This document shows positions 1 through 8,977 of a stretch of 64,000 nt of DNA, in pieces. A program made the translations under genes and the position numbers. Origin of the DNA: Sinomicrobium oceani (GTDB lineage Bacteria; Bacteroidota; Bacteroidia; Flavobacteriales; Flavobacteriaceae); the NCBI RefSeq assembly GCF_900119185.1, contig NZ_FPJE01000014.1:62001-126000 (forward strand), read 5' to 3'. How positions within the stretch are numbered: the stretch's first letter is position 1; every line of letters begins with the position of its first letter. The notes below the pieces were generated by a model. It ran no database searches. It was not told where the DNA came from and saw only the letters and a list, made by a program, of their open reading frames with translations.

Positions 1-1468
1 AGTTGGTCAGTGAAGGCCGAATGGTTATCCCCTCCATATCTTCCCCGGTAGCCAGTACGGTACGGAGGTAAGTGCCGTCGTCTCTTACTTTGGTGGCCAT
101 GAATGCCCTGCCGTTCGGGGCAAAAGCATTGGCCAGGCTGCCCTTACGGTGATCGAGATTGGAGCTATTGCCGTTATAGAGCAGGAAAATATCGTTAGCA
201 CGCTTTACCGGAAAAAAGGAAGAGTATATGCTTACATTGTTCTTGATGTTCTTTTTGCCGATCTTGTTGGTCCATACGATATCTCCCGAACCGTCCAGTT
301 CTATCATGGCTATGTTTTCGTGGAAATACTGTATGACAAAATCGTGAGAGACGGAATGAATCTGTTCGGTAAGGAGAACAATGTGATCGTCCGGTTTTTT
401 CAGGACTTTACGGAGGATGTAGTACGGGTCTTCGTATTTTTGTTTCTCCAGTTTTTTCAGTACCCTGTTGATCTTGTTTTCGTTGTCCAGCAGGGCCGTG
501 TAAAAATCGTGGCCGAAAGGATGTTCTTTTGCCGAGATCACCGTTCCGTTTTCCGTATCTATCCGTGTATAGAAAACGCCGCTCATCGCATACATGTCCA
601 GTTTGGAATACAGGCCGGTAAGCACGAGGTTTCCATCCGGTAGCCAGACGGGTTCGAGCATGCGAAGGTGCTTGTCGTTTACCGGAATATTCGCAATGTG
701 GTGAAACTCCTGGTCCTGCAATTGGTAGAGGAGGTACTGGTAGCCCTTGTTCCTCTCTTCTTTCAGTATCCTGTCGCTGTTGTACTTTTTGGCCAGTACC
801 ATCAGTTCATCTTTGTTCGAAAAAAAGAGATCGTGAATATAGAAAGTGTCTTCGGGATACGGAAAATCGTACGATTCGTTTTTGATCTCTTTAAAGCTGT
901 TGTCAAACACCTTCAGGTTGATCCTTGCGGTTTCTCCTTTTTTTGTCGGCATCCCGTAGAGCAGGTATATCCTGGATTTGTCTTGCGACATGATAAAATT
1001 GCTGTAGGTCCGGGTAATATCGGTCTCTTCGTTAGAAAATGCCGTAATCAGGGAACTGGACTGCAAAGAGAAATCGTCGAGGTCTATAAGCTGATAGAAA
1101 AGCTTTTTTTCGGTCTCGGTGAGTAGGGACCATACATGAACAATTTTATCGCCAGTCTGGGCAATTCCGATGGTCCGGGCTTCTCCTTCCTGGTCTTCGG
1201 GGATCAGGTCGATCTCTTCTCCCGAAGGTTCCAGTGAAGGTGTGAATTTTCGTATCGATTTGTTTTTTTTCTGCCCGAATCTGCCACCGGCGTAGAGTAT
1301 ATAATACCCGTTTTCATCGTGCCCGATGATATCTATGGGGATTTCTCGTTCGTCATTTTTAAACACATTTCCCTGTGTTATACGGATTTCCGGGGTGTTA
1401 TCGGTACTGTCCTGTGCAAGTAGCGGGGTGGTGAACAGCAGTAGTAGGAAGAACAGATGTATTCTCAT
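1..1468 (-). CDS. Hypothetical secreted protein, C-terminus beyond the window
   Basis: The minus strand is open from ATG at 1468 to the window edge, giving 489 residues with no stop, so the 3' end is missing. The start MRIHLFFLLLLFTTPLLAQ is a clear Sec signal peptide ending at a signal peptidase I-like LAQ site. The rest is soluble and rich in beta-strand-like stretches with recurring aromatic and charged residues (for example GYYILYAGG, RIYLLYGMP), which would fit a propeller-like repeat fold; that fold is inference. I recognise no catalytic motif or named family. It is probably periplasmic or surface-exposed. It is divergent from ychF, with 233 bp between. The two plus-strand open frames inside it are shadows. 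Confidence 0.75.
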   Translation of the reverse strand, partial: MRIHLFFLLLLFTTPLLAQDSTDNTPEIRITQGNVFKNDEREIPIDIIGHDENGYYILYAGGRFGQKKNKSIRKFTPSLEPSGEEIDLIPEDQEGEARTIGIAQTGDKIVHVWSLLTETEKKLFYQLIDLDDFSLQSSSLITAFSNEETDITRTYSNFIMSQDKSRIYLLYGMPTKKGETARINLKVFDNSFKEIKNESYDFPYPEDTFYIHDLFFSNKDELMVLAKKYNSDRILKEERNKGYQYLLYQLQDQEFHHIANIPVNDKHLRMLEPVWLPDGNLVLTGLYSKLDMYAMSGVFYTRIDTENGTVISAKEHPFGHDFYTALLDNENKINRVLKKLEKQKYEDPYYILRKVLKKPDDHIVLLTEQIHSVSHDFVIQYFHENIAMIELDGSGDIVWTNKIGKKNIKNNVSIYSSFFPVKRANDIFLLYNGNSSNLDHRKGSLANAFAPNGRAFMATKVRDDGTYLRTVLATGEDMEGITIRPSLTN

Positions 1469-1662
1469 AGTCCAGATGGTTTGAACGGTAAAAATAAATA
1501 ATTTCCGGAAGCGTTTTGTGTTAAAAACAGGTTTTGAAAAAGTATATTGAGGTGCCGGACATCGGGTTGTGGAGTTTTTCGGATCGGTTTTGTGTATTCC
1601 CGTTTTTGTAACTTATTGAGCGACTATGTGTAAGGGGATGGTGGAGAATGGCTAAATCCTCT

Positions 1663-1670
1663 TATATTTG
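1663..1670 (+). promoter_or_regulatory. Bacteroidota -7 element upstream of ychF
   Basis: TATATTTG matches the flavobacterial -7 consensus TAnnTTTG and lies 31 nt before the ychF ATG. No convincing -33 TTTG is seen at the expected spacing. Its position argues against a ychF start upstream at 1648. Confidence 0.55.
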
Positions 1671-1701
1671 CAGCGCAAAAAATTCAATTCAGTATATCAA
1701 G

Positions 1702-2793
1702 ATGAAAGCAGGAATAGTAGGATTGCCCAATGTAGGAAAGTCAACCTTATTCAATTGTTTGTCCAATGCCAAAGCACAGAGCGCTAATTTTCCATTCTGT
1801 ACTATCGAGCCGAACCTGGGTGTGGTGAATGTGCCCGATTCCAGGCTGGAAAAACTTGAAGATCTGGTGCAGCCCGAACGTGTATTGCCTGCTACGGTAG
1901 AAATTGTGGATATAGCAGGCCTGGTTAAAGGAGCCAGTAAAGGGGAAGGACTCGGAAACCAGTTTCTGGGAAATATCCGCGAATGTCACGCCATTATTCA
2001 CGTATTGCGTTGTTTTGATAACGGTAACATCGTGCATGTAGATGGTAGTGTAGATCCTGTGAGGGACAAGGAAACCATAGATATCGAGTTGCAGCTCAAA
2101 GATCTTGAGACGGTAGACAAGCGTCTGGAGAAAGTAAACCGCGCTGCAAAAACAGGAGATAAAAACGCACAGAAGGAGCAGGCGGTACTGCAAAAATTCA
2201 AGAAAGCCCTGGAAAGTGGTATTTCGGCAAGAGCCGTGGAGATCAACGAGGAGGAGGAAGAGATCATGAAGGGGTTCCAGTTGCTTACGGCCAAGCCTAT
2301 TTTATATGTTTGTAATGTCGATGAAGCTTCAGCCAAAGCGGGGAATGCATACGTAGACCAGGTGAACGAAGCCGTAAAAGATGAAAATGCCGAGATCATT
2401 GTGCTGGCTGTAGCTACGGAAGCCGATATCGCGGAGCTCGAAGACTACGAGGAACGGCAGATGTTCCTGCAGGATATCGGCCTCGAAGAACCCGGGGTTT
2501 CCCGTCTGATCCGTGCGGCTTACAAACTGCTTGAACTTCAGACCTATTTTACGGCAGGAGTCAAAGAAGTCCGTGCCTGGACTATTCCGGTCGGAGCTAC
2601 GGCACCACAGGCTGCAGGAGTTATTCATACCGATTTCGAAAAAGGATTTATCCGTGCGGAGGTTATTGGATATGGTGACTATGTCACTTACGGAAGCGAA
2701 TCAAAAGTAAAAGAAGCCGGGAAAATGCGTGTGGAAGGAAAAGAATACGTCGTTCAGGACGGTGATGTCATGCACTTCCGCTTTAACGTGTAA
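1702..2793 (+). CDS. ychF: Redox-regulated ATPase YchF (OLA1 family)
   Basis: This 363-residue cytoplasmic P-loop NTPase belongs to the Obg/OLA1 group and prefers ATP. It associates with ribosomes and is linked to stress and redox responses. The P-loop GLPNVGKS is at residues 7-14, the switch II region [17 protein letters not shown] at about 70-86, and NVDE at 205-208 replaces the guanine-specific NKxD, which is the hallmark of YchF. A TGS-like C-terminal domain follows from about residue 280. The frame stays open 18 codons further upstream, but the family always begins with [10 protein letters not shown] and the -7 box lies inside that extension, so ATG 1702 was chosen. A terminator follows at 2817. 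Confidence 0.97.
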   Translation: MKAGIVGLPNVGKSTLFNCLSNAKAQSANFPFCTIEPNLGVVNVPDSRLEKLEDLVQPERVLPATVEIVDIAGLVKGASKGEGLGNQFLGNIRECHAIIHVLRCFDNGNIVHVDGSVDPVRDKETIDIELQLKDLETVDKRLEKVNRAAKTGDKNAQKEQAVLQKFKKALESGISARAVEINEEEEEIMKGFQLLTAKPILYVCNVDEASAKAGNAYVDQVNEAVKDENAEIIVLAVATEADIAELEDYEERQMFLQDIGLEEPGVSRLIRAAYKLLELQTYFTAGVKEVRAWTIPVGATAPQAAGVIHTDFEKGFIRAEVIGYGDYVTYGSESKVKEAGKMRVEGKEYVVQDGDVMHFRFNV

Positions 2794-2816
2794 TACACAT
2801 CCTGAAAAATACAGAA

Positions 2817-2853
2817 AGAAGTGGTTTGTAAAGACAGACCGCTTCTCTTTTTT
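2817..2853 (+). terminator. Rho-independent terminator after ychF
   Basis: GAAGTGGT at 2818-2825 pairs with ACCGCTTC at 2838-2845, including one U-G wobble, and is followed by a T-rich run. Confidence 0.65.
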
Positions 2854-2992
2854 ACGACTCGCAAATCCGTGCCTGTCCGGAGGCTTTGATCAACAATACT
2901 GTCACTCCTGTTGTTGATTATTTTAATTTTAACGTCTTTCATATTTTAGGCGGAGTTGCTATATTAGCATCAGAACCAAACTTCTTTTTAAA

Positions 2993-4849
2993 ATGTCAGA
3001 AACATCTCAGTATACCGAAGATAATATACGTTCACTGGATTGGAAAGAGCATATACGAATGCGTCCCGGGATGTATATCGGTAAACTGGGAGACGGTTCC
3101 AGTGCGGACGACGGTATCTATATCCTTCTGAAAGAAGTGATGGATAACTGTATCGACGAATTTGTCATGGGAGCCGGGAAGACCATCGAGATCAGTATCC
3201 AGGGGAATAAAGTTACCGTTCGCGATTACGGAAGGGGAATCCCGCTCGGGAAAGTGGTCGATGTGGTCTCTAAAATGAATACCGGTGGAAAATATGATTC
3301 CCGAGCCTTTAAAAAGTCCGTAGGGCTCAACGGGGTAGGTACCAAGGCGGTCAATGCACTGTCTTCGTATTTCCGGGTAGAATCGACACGGGATAACAAA
3401 TCGAAATCTGCCGAGTTCGAAACGGGAAACCTTATCAATGAGGAAGAGCTTACGGAAACCTCCCGGCGAAGAGGGACAAAAGTATCTTTTGTTCCGGACG
3501 AATCGATCTTCAAGAATTACAAGTTCAGGAATGAGTATATAGAGCGTATGCTCAAAAACTACGTGTACCTGAATCCGGGACTGACCATCGTATTCAACGG
3601 GGAAAAGTTCTATTCCGAGAACGGGCTCAAGGACCTGCTCGAGGACAATAATAATACGGAGGATATGCTGTATCCCATAATCCATCTCAAGGGAGCGGAT
3701 ATAGAGCTGGCCATGACGCATAGCAAAACCCAGTACAGTGAAGAGTACCACTCTTTTGTCAACGGCCAGAACACTACCCAGGGCGGTACGCATCTCTCGG
3801 CTTTCCGGGAGGCGGTAGTGAAGACGATCCGGGATTTCTACGGGAAAAACTATGAAGCTTCGGACATTCGTAAATCGATTATAGCAGCGGTTTCCCTCAA
3901 AGTGATGGAGCCTGTCTTCGAGAGCCAGACAAAGACCAAACTGGGGTCTACGGATATGGGGGACGGTTTACCTACGGTGCGTACCTATGTCAATGATTTT
4001 ATCGGGACTCAGCTCGATAATTACCTGCATAAGAACCCGGAGACGGCAGAAAAACTTCAACGTAAAATTTTACAGGCCGAGAGAGAGCGTAAAGAGCTTT
4101 CCGGGATACGGAAACTGGCCAAAGAACGGGCCAAGAAAGCCAGTCTGCACAATAAAAAACTACGGGACTGTCGGGTGCACCTTACCGAAATGAAAAACGA
4201 CCGCCGGCTGGAGTCTACTTTATTTATCACCGAGGGAGATTCGGCTTCCGGGTCCATTACCAAGTCCAGGGATGTCAATACACAGGCGGTATTCAGTCTT
4301 CGTGGAAAGCCGCTGAACTCCTACGGGATGAGCAAAAAAGTGGTGTACGAGAACGAGGAGTTCAACCTGCTACAGGCTGCCCTCAATATCGAGGAATCGT
4401 TCCAGGACCTGCGTTACAACAATATTGTGATTGCCACCGATGCCGATGTCGACGGGATGCACATACGCTTACTCCTCATTACGTTTTTCCTGCAATTCTT
4501 TCCCGAACTGATCAAGGAAAATCACTTGTATATCCTGCAAACCCCGCTGTTCCGGGTGCGGAACAAAAAGGAGACGATCTATTGCTACAGCGAGGAAGAA
4601 AAAAGAAATGCGATAAACAAGCTGAAAGGAAAGCCGGAAATTACCCGGTTCAAGGGGTTGGGAGAAATTTCACCCGATGAATTCAAATATTTTATCGGGG
4701 ACGATATCCGCCTGGATCCTGTAATGCTGGATAAGGCGATGTCTATAGATAGCCTTCTGGAATTTTATATGGGAAAGAACACGCCGGACAGGCAGGAATT
4801 TATCATAAATAACCTGAAAGTGGAACTGGATCTTGTGGAGGAGAAATAA
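2993..4849 (+). CDS. parE: DNA topoisomerase IV subunit B
   Basis: This 618-residue ATPase subunit of topoisomerase IV decatenates daughter chromosomes with ParC. The start matches the type IIA B subunit pattern: RMRPGMYIG at residues 22-30 and the GHKL ATPase motif EVMDNCIDE at 48-56. The Toprim domain follows, with EGDSASG at about 411-417 and DADVDG at about 482-487. The short B subunit without the long GyrB insertion, next to an A subunit of ParC type, separates it from GyrB. The stop lies 86 bp before parC on the same strand, so the two are probably co-transcribed. Confidence 0.95.
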   Translation: MSETSQYTEDNIRSLDWKEHIRMRPGMYIGKLGDGSSADDGIYILLKEVMDNCIDEFVMGAGKTIEISIQGNKVTVRDYGRGIPLGKVVDVVSKMNTGGKYDSRAFKKSVGLNGVGTKAVNALSSYFRVESTRDNKSKSAEFETGNLINEEELTETSRRRGTKVSFVPDESIFKNYKFRNEYIERMLKNYVYLNPGLTIVFNGEKFYSENGLKDLLEDNNNTEDMLYPIIHLKGADIELAMTHSKTQYSEEYHSFVNGQNTTQGGTHLSAFREAVVKTIRDFYGKNYEASDIRKSIIAAVSLKVMEPVFESQTKTKLGSTDMGDGLPTVRTYVNDFIGTQLDNYLHKNPETAEKLQRKILQAERERKELSGIRKLAKERAKKASLHNKKLRDCRVHLTEMKNDRRLESTLFITEGDSASGSITKSRDVNTQAVFSLRGKPLNSYGMSKKVVYENEEFNLLQAALNIEESFQDLRYNNIVIATDADVDGMHIRLLLITFFLQFFPELIKENHLYILQTPLFRVRNKKETIYCYSEEEKRNAINKLKGKPEITRFKGLGEISPDEFKYFIGDDIRLDPVMLDKAMSIDSLLEFYMGKNTPDRQEFIINNLKVELDLVEEK

Positions 4850-4935
4850 TGCTGCCCGTTTTTCGGGGTATTTCCGCTTTTATGATCGAAAATAACAAAC
4901 AACAACCTACAGCCTTAAAAAATTACGCTGCATAG

Positions 4936-7545
4936 ATGGAGGAAAATAACGAGAATCAAGATCTGAATAACGAAGAAACAAATGCCGATTCCATAACCCG
5001 GATTACCGGGATGTATAAAGACTGGTTTCTGGACTATGCTTCTTATGTGATCCTGGAACGTGCCGTTCCTGCCATAGAAGACGGTTTTAAGCCTGTGCAG
5101 CGCCGTATACTGCACTCCATGAAGGAGCTCGATGACGGCCGGTACAATAAGGTGGCCAATATTGTAGGGCATACCATGCAATACCATCCTCACGGTGATG
5201 CCAGTATCGGCGATGCCATGGTACAGGTAGGGCAGAAAGATCTGCTTATAGACACCCAGGGGAACTGGGGAAATATACTCACCGGAGACGGTGCGGCGGC
5301 GCCGAGATATATAGAGGCCAGGTTGTCGAAGTTTGCGCTGGAGGTTGTGTACAGTCCTAAAATTACGGAATGGCAGCAGAGTTATGACGGACGGAAAAAA
5401 GAACCCGTAAATCTGCCGGTGAAATTTCCGCTATTGCTGGCTCAGGGCGCAGAAGGGATTGCTGTAGGACTCTCCACTAAGATTCTTCCGCACAACTTTC
5501 TCGAGCTTATAGATGCCTCCGTAAAGCACCTCAAAGGAAAATCGTTTACCCTGTATCCCGATTTCCCCACGGCGGGTATCATGGATGTGTCCAATTACAA
5601 CGACGGTTGCCGCGGCGGAAAAATCAGGGTGCGGGCCAAGATATCCCAGCTGGACAAAAATACACTGGTGATCTCCCAGATACCTTTCGGTTCCAATACC
5701 TCTTCGCTTATCGACTCCATACTCAAAGCGAATGAGAAAGGGAAGATCAAGATCAAGAAAATAGAAGATAATACGGCGGCAGAGGTAGAAATCCTGGTGC
5801 ACCTCCCTGCAGGGATCTCACCGGACAAGACTATAGATGCCTTGTATGCTTTTACTGCCTGTGAGACCTCCATATCTCCGCTCGGATGTGTCATAGAAGA
5901 TAACAAACCACTGTTTATCGGAGTTTCCGAAATGCTGAGAAGATCTACGGATTTTACGGTAGCGCTGTTAAAGCGGGAACTGGAAATACAGTTGCAGGAG
6001 CTGGAGGAACAATGGCATTTTGCTTCCCTGGAACGTATTTTTATCGAGAACAGGATTTACCGCGATATCGAAGAAGAAGAAACCTGGGAAGGAGTTATTG
6101 CAGCCATCGATAAAGGCCTGCAACCCCATATCAAACATTTGAAACGCCCGGTGACCGAAGAAGATATCGTAAGGCTTACCGAAATACGGATCAAGAGGAT
6201 ATCCAAATTCGATATCGACAAGGCACAGGAGAAGATCGAAGCCCTCGAAGGAGAGATCGAAGAAGTAAAACACCACCTCGGCCATCTCGTGGCGTTTGCG
6301 ATAGATTATTTTACACGTCTGAAAAAGACGTATGGAGAGGGCAGGGAACGAAAAACCGAGATCCGGGTGTTTGACGATATCGAAGCCACCAAAGTTGTTA
6401 TCCGTAATACCAAGCTCTACGTGAACCGGGAGGAAGGTTTTGTAGGGACCTCACTCCGACGCGACGAATACGTGTGCGATTGCAGTGATATAGACGATAT
6501 CATCGTATTTACGAAGGAAGGAAAAATGGTGGTGACCAAAGTGGAAGCCAAGACCTTTATCGGCAAAAATATCATTCACGTAGCCGTATTCAGGAAAAAA
6601 GATAAGCGCACGGTGTATAACCTGATCTATAAGGATGGTAAAGGTGGCGGAAGCTTTATCAAGAGGTTCCATGTCACGGGGATTACACGAGACAGGGAGT
6701 ACGACCTGGCGCAGGGAAAAAAAGGATCGGAGATTCTTTATTTTTCAGCCAATCCCAACGGAGAGGCAGAGATGGTGACCATATATCTTCGCCAGGCCGG
6801 AAGCATTAAGAAATTAAAGTGGGATGTCGATTTTGCCGATATCCTCATCAAGGGAAGGCAATCCAAAGGGAATGTCGTGACCAAATACGCTATTAAGAAA
6901 ATAGAATTAAAAGAAAAAGGAGTGTCTACCCTCAAACCGAGAAAGATTTGGTTTGACGATACGGTGCAGCGTCTTAATGTAGATGGTCGGGGAGAACTTC
7001 TCGGTGCTTTCCGGGGAGAAGATCGTTTGCTGGTCATTACACAGTCCGGTGTGGTGAAAACCATTCTGCCCGATCTGTCCACGCATTTCGACCAGAATAT
7101 GATCGTGCTGGAAAAATGGAATCCCAAAAAACCGGTTTCGGCAATTTATTACGACGGGGAGAAAGAGCGGTATTATATCAAGCGCTTTCTCATAGAGAAT
7201 GAAAATAAGGAAGAGCTGTTTATTACGGAACACCCTAAATCCCAGCTGGAGGTGGTGTCGACGGAATGGCGGCCCGTGGCGGAAGTGGAATTCGTGAAAC
7301 CACGCGGTAAGGAGGCCAGGGAGAACCTGACGGTAGATCTGGAAGATTTTATAGCGATAAAGGGTATCAAAGCCCTGGGTAACCAGTTGACAACAGATAA
7401 GGTGAAACAGGTAAACCTGCTGGAACCTTTACCGTTTCAGGAAGAAGAACCATCGGAGGAAGAACACACGGATGCCGGTGAAGAGGAAGCAGAAGGAGGA
7501 ACAGACGATTCGGATAAATCGCAGATCAGCTTCGAATTCGAATAG
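4936..7545 (+). CDS. parC: DNA topoisomerase IV subunit A
   Basis: This 869-residue cleavage/religation subunit pairs with ParE. The breakage-reunion domain starts with YASYVILERAVPAIEDGFKP. The catalytic tyrosine is Y125 in AAPRYIEAR. The quinolone region reads HPHGDASIGDAM at 84-95; the serine that contacts quinolones through the water-metal bridge in E. coli ParC is Ala89 here, and the acidic residue four positions later is Asp93. The C-terminal half has the length of a beta-pinwheel domain, and the protein ends in a strongly acidic tail (E/D-rich from about residue 837). The start ATG is AT-rich upstream with no clear Shine-Dalgarno. It is followed closely by mscL. Confidence 0.95.
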   Translation: MEENNENQDLNNEETNADSITRITGMYKDWFLDYASYVILERAVPAIEDGFKPVQRRILHSMKELDDGRYNKVANIVGHTMQYHPHGDASIGDAMVQVGQKDLLIDTQGNWGNILTGDGAAAPRYIEARLSKFALEVVYSPKITEWQQSYDGRKKEPVNLPVKFPLLLAQGAEGIAVGLSTKILPHNFLELIDASVKHLKGKSFTLYPDFPTAGIMDVSNYNDGCRGGKIRVRAKISQLDKNTLVISQIPFGSNTSSLIDSILKANEKGKIKIKKIEDNTAAEVEILVHLPAGISPDKTIDALYAFTACETSISPLGCVIEDNKPLFIGVSEMLRRSTDFTVALLKRELEIQLQELEEQWHFASLERIFIENRIYRDIEEEETWEGVIAAIDKGLQPHIKHLKRPVTEEDIVRLTEIRIKRISKFDIDKAQEKIEALEGEIEEVKHHLGHLVAFAIDYFTRLKKTYGEGRERKTEIRVFDDIEATKVVIRNTKLYVNREEGFVGTSLRRDEYVCDCSDIDDIIVFTKEGKMVVTKVEAKTFIGKNIIHVAVFRKKDKRTVYNLIYKDGKGGGSFIKRFHVTGITRDREYDLAQGKKGSEILYFSANPNGEAEMVTIYLRQAGSIKKLKWDVDFADILIKGRQSKGNVVTKYAIKKIELKEKGVSTLKPRKIWFDDTVQRLNVDGRGELLGAFRGEDRLLVITQSGVVKTILPDLSTHFDQNMIVLEKWNPKKPVSAIYYDGEKERYYIKRFLIENENKEELFITEHPKSQLEVVSTEWRPVAEVEFVKPRGKEARENLTVDLEDFIAIKGIKALGNQLTTDKVKQVNLLEPLPFQEEEPSEEEHTDAGEEEAEGGTDDSDKSQISFEFE

Positions 7546-7583
7546 CGTATTTTCCGGAGAGGTCATAACCTAAAAAAGAGAAG

Positions 7584-8045
7584 ATGCTAAAGGTATATAA
7601 GGAATTCAAGGAGTTTGCTATAAAGGGGAATATGATCGATATAGCCATAGGGGTTATTATCGGTGCTTCTTTTAATAAGGTTACGGATGTCCTGGTGAAA
7701 AAAGTGCTTATGCCGCCCGTTTCCTTACTGGTTTCCGATGTGAATTTCAAGGATAAGGAATGGGTGCTTCGCGAAGCAGTTATCGGAGAAGACGGGAAGA
7801 CGATAGCCAATAAAGTGTCTATAGGTTATGGCGAATTTGCAGAAGCTTTTATGGATTTTGCTATTATAGCCTTTTGTATGTTTCTGGTAGTGAAAGGGAT
7901 GAACCGACTGCGGAGTAAAGCTCAGAATCCTACGGATAAAAGTGAAAAAACCCCAAAAGATATAGAGTTGCTGTCCGGAATCAAGGAAACCATGTCCGAA
8001 CAGCTGGCCCTGATGAGAGATTTTATGAAGAAAGAAGAAAATTAA
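7584..8045 (+). CDS. mscL: Large-conductance mechanosensitive channel MscL
   Basis: This 153-residue inner membrane pore opens on extreme membrane tension and rescues cells from osmotic downshock. The family N-terminus is present: an amphipathic start, then TM1 with GNMIDIAIGVIIGASFNKV from about residue 15, a periplasmic loop at about 55-85, TM2 around FAIIAFCMFLVVKGMNRL, and a charged cytoplasmic C-terminal helix. Length is typical or slightly long, because of the loop and the C-terminal linker. It lies 38 bp after parC in the same direction and may be read through from it. The next gene is convergent. Confidence 0.93.
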   Translation: MLKVYKEFKEFAIKGNMIDIAIGVIIGASFNKVTDVLVKKVLMPPVSLLVSDVNFKDKEWVLREAVIGEDGKTIANKVSIGYGEFAEAFMDFAIIAFCMFLVVKGMNRLRSKAQNPTDKSEKTPKDIELLSGIKETMSEQLALMRDFMKKEEN

Positions 8046-8072
8046 TCAGGTGACCCGATTCTCCGGTTGTCA

Positions 8073-8393
8073 TCATTCTTCCCGTGTGTCGGCATGGAGA
8101 GCATTGTTTTTTACCGAATCTATACCGTTTTCCATTCCGGCTTCGGAAGCGTACATCTGGCTGGTACCTATGATCTGCCCGTTGCCTGCTTTCAGGTTAA
8201 AGTAGAATTTCCCGTTTTTAGCTGTTTTTCTTTCGAACCTGGTTTCATCGCGTGCATTTTTCTTCACCGATGCGATCCCGTTTTCTGCTGCACTTTTACT
8301 GCTGTACGCTTCACTGCTGAGGATAACCTGTCCGTTTTTGGCTTTTAAGGTAAAATGAAAGCCTCCCTTGGTGTTTTTCTTTAGTTCGAACAT
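8073..8393 (-). CDS. YegP/UPF0339 family protein, two DUF1508 repeats
   Basis: This 106-residue protein is an internal duplication. Residues 1-47 and 53-98 are two copies of the DUF1508 unit: F-E-x-K, then F-x-L-K-A-x-N-G-Q-x-I, then S-x-x-Y-x-S, then G-I-x-S-V-K-x-N-A. Family members are small soluble proteins, often induced by stress, and their biochemical role is unknown. No signal peptide is seen, so a cytoplasmic location is likely. It is convergent with mscL (27 bp apart) and sits downstream of the YbaB gene, with a strong hairpin terminator between them, so it probably has its own promoter. Confidence 0.9.
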   Translation of the reverse strand: MFELKKNTKGGFHFTLKAKNGQVILSSEAYSSKSAAENGIASVKKNARDETRFERKTAKNGKFYFNLKAGNGQIIGTSQMYASEAGMENGIDSVKNNALHADTREE

Positions 8394-8489
8394 AAGATTA
8401 GGTCATGTTTTGGGTTGTTGATAGTAAATATACTAAAAAAAGGTGATATCCCGGAAAGGGATGTTGTATAAACGGCAGGGATTAAAGTT

Positions 8490-8546
8490 AAAAAAGCCTG
8501 TCACAGCGTTGCCTTGAAATGGATCACGGCGGTGACAGGCTTTTTT
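8490..8546 (-). terminator. Strong 15-bp stem terminator after the YbaB gene
   Basis: AAAAAAGCCTGTCAC at 8490-8504 and GTGACAGGCTTTTTT at 8532-8546 are perfect inverted repeats with a 27-nt loop. The A and T tracts let it work on either strand; its position says it ends the YbaB transcript on the minus strand. Confidence 0.85.
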
Positions 8547-8573
8547 CATGGGGTTCTCTGTGGTGTGCAGCGG

Positions 8574-8897
8574 TTATTTGAACATGTCCATTCCCGGAAT
8601 ATTCGGCATGCCCTCTTTGGCCACCGAGGCGAGTTCGGTTTCATTGACCTGGGTAGCTCTCCCGATAGCCTTGTTTAAGGTGAGTACCAGGTAGTCTTCC
8701 AGCTGTTCGTTGTCTTCGAGTAAGGCAGGGTCGATGTCTATACTTTTTATTTGCCGGTTGGCCGTAATCGTTATTTTTAGCAAACCATCGCTTGAACTTT
8801 CATCGATTAAGACACTGTCTAAGCGTTTTTTAGTGTCTTCTATCTTTTTCTGGGTCTCTTTGAGTTTGCCCATCATTCCGGTTAAATCTCCAAACAT
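8574..8897 (-). CDS. YbaB/EbfC family nucleoid-associated protein
   Basis: This 107-residue small DNA-binding protein forms a tweezer-like dimer in known homologues. It has the family pattern: an N-terminal charged helix ([20 protein letters not shown]), a central beta-hairpin ([21 protein letters not shown]), and a C-terminal helical segment with ALI-type spacing ([18 protein letters not shown]). In many bacteria the gene sits beside dnaX or recR; here it stands alone, divergent from the S9 peptidase with 80 bp between. A TAATTTTG box at 8927-8934 on the minus strand is its likely -7 element. Confidence 0.9.
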   Translation of the reverse strand: MFGDLTGMMGKLKETQKKIEDTKKRLDSVLIDESSSDGLLKITITANRQIKSIDIDPALLEDNEQLEDYLVLTLNKAIGRATQVNETELASVAKEGMPNIPGMDMFK

Positions 8898-8926
8898 TAT
8901 TTCCTGATTTTAAAGAATTGTAAAAG

Positions 8927-8934
8927 CAAAATTA
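8927..8934 (-). promoter_or_regulatory. -7 element for the YbaB gene
   Basis: Read on the minus strand this is TAATTTTG, matching TAnnTTTG, 29 nt before the YbaB start. A -33 element is not evident. Confidence 0.45.
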
Positions 8935-8977
8935 TTAAATTGTACTGCTTTTTGGGCGAAAACATTATAAAATCGTT

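Noticed and set aside
1648-1701. N-terminal extension of YchF
   Set aside because: The extra 18 residues do not match the family and contain the -7 element TATATTTG.
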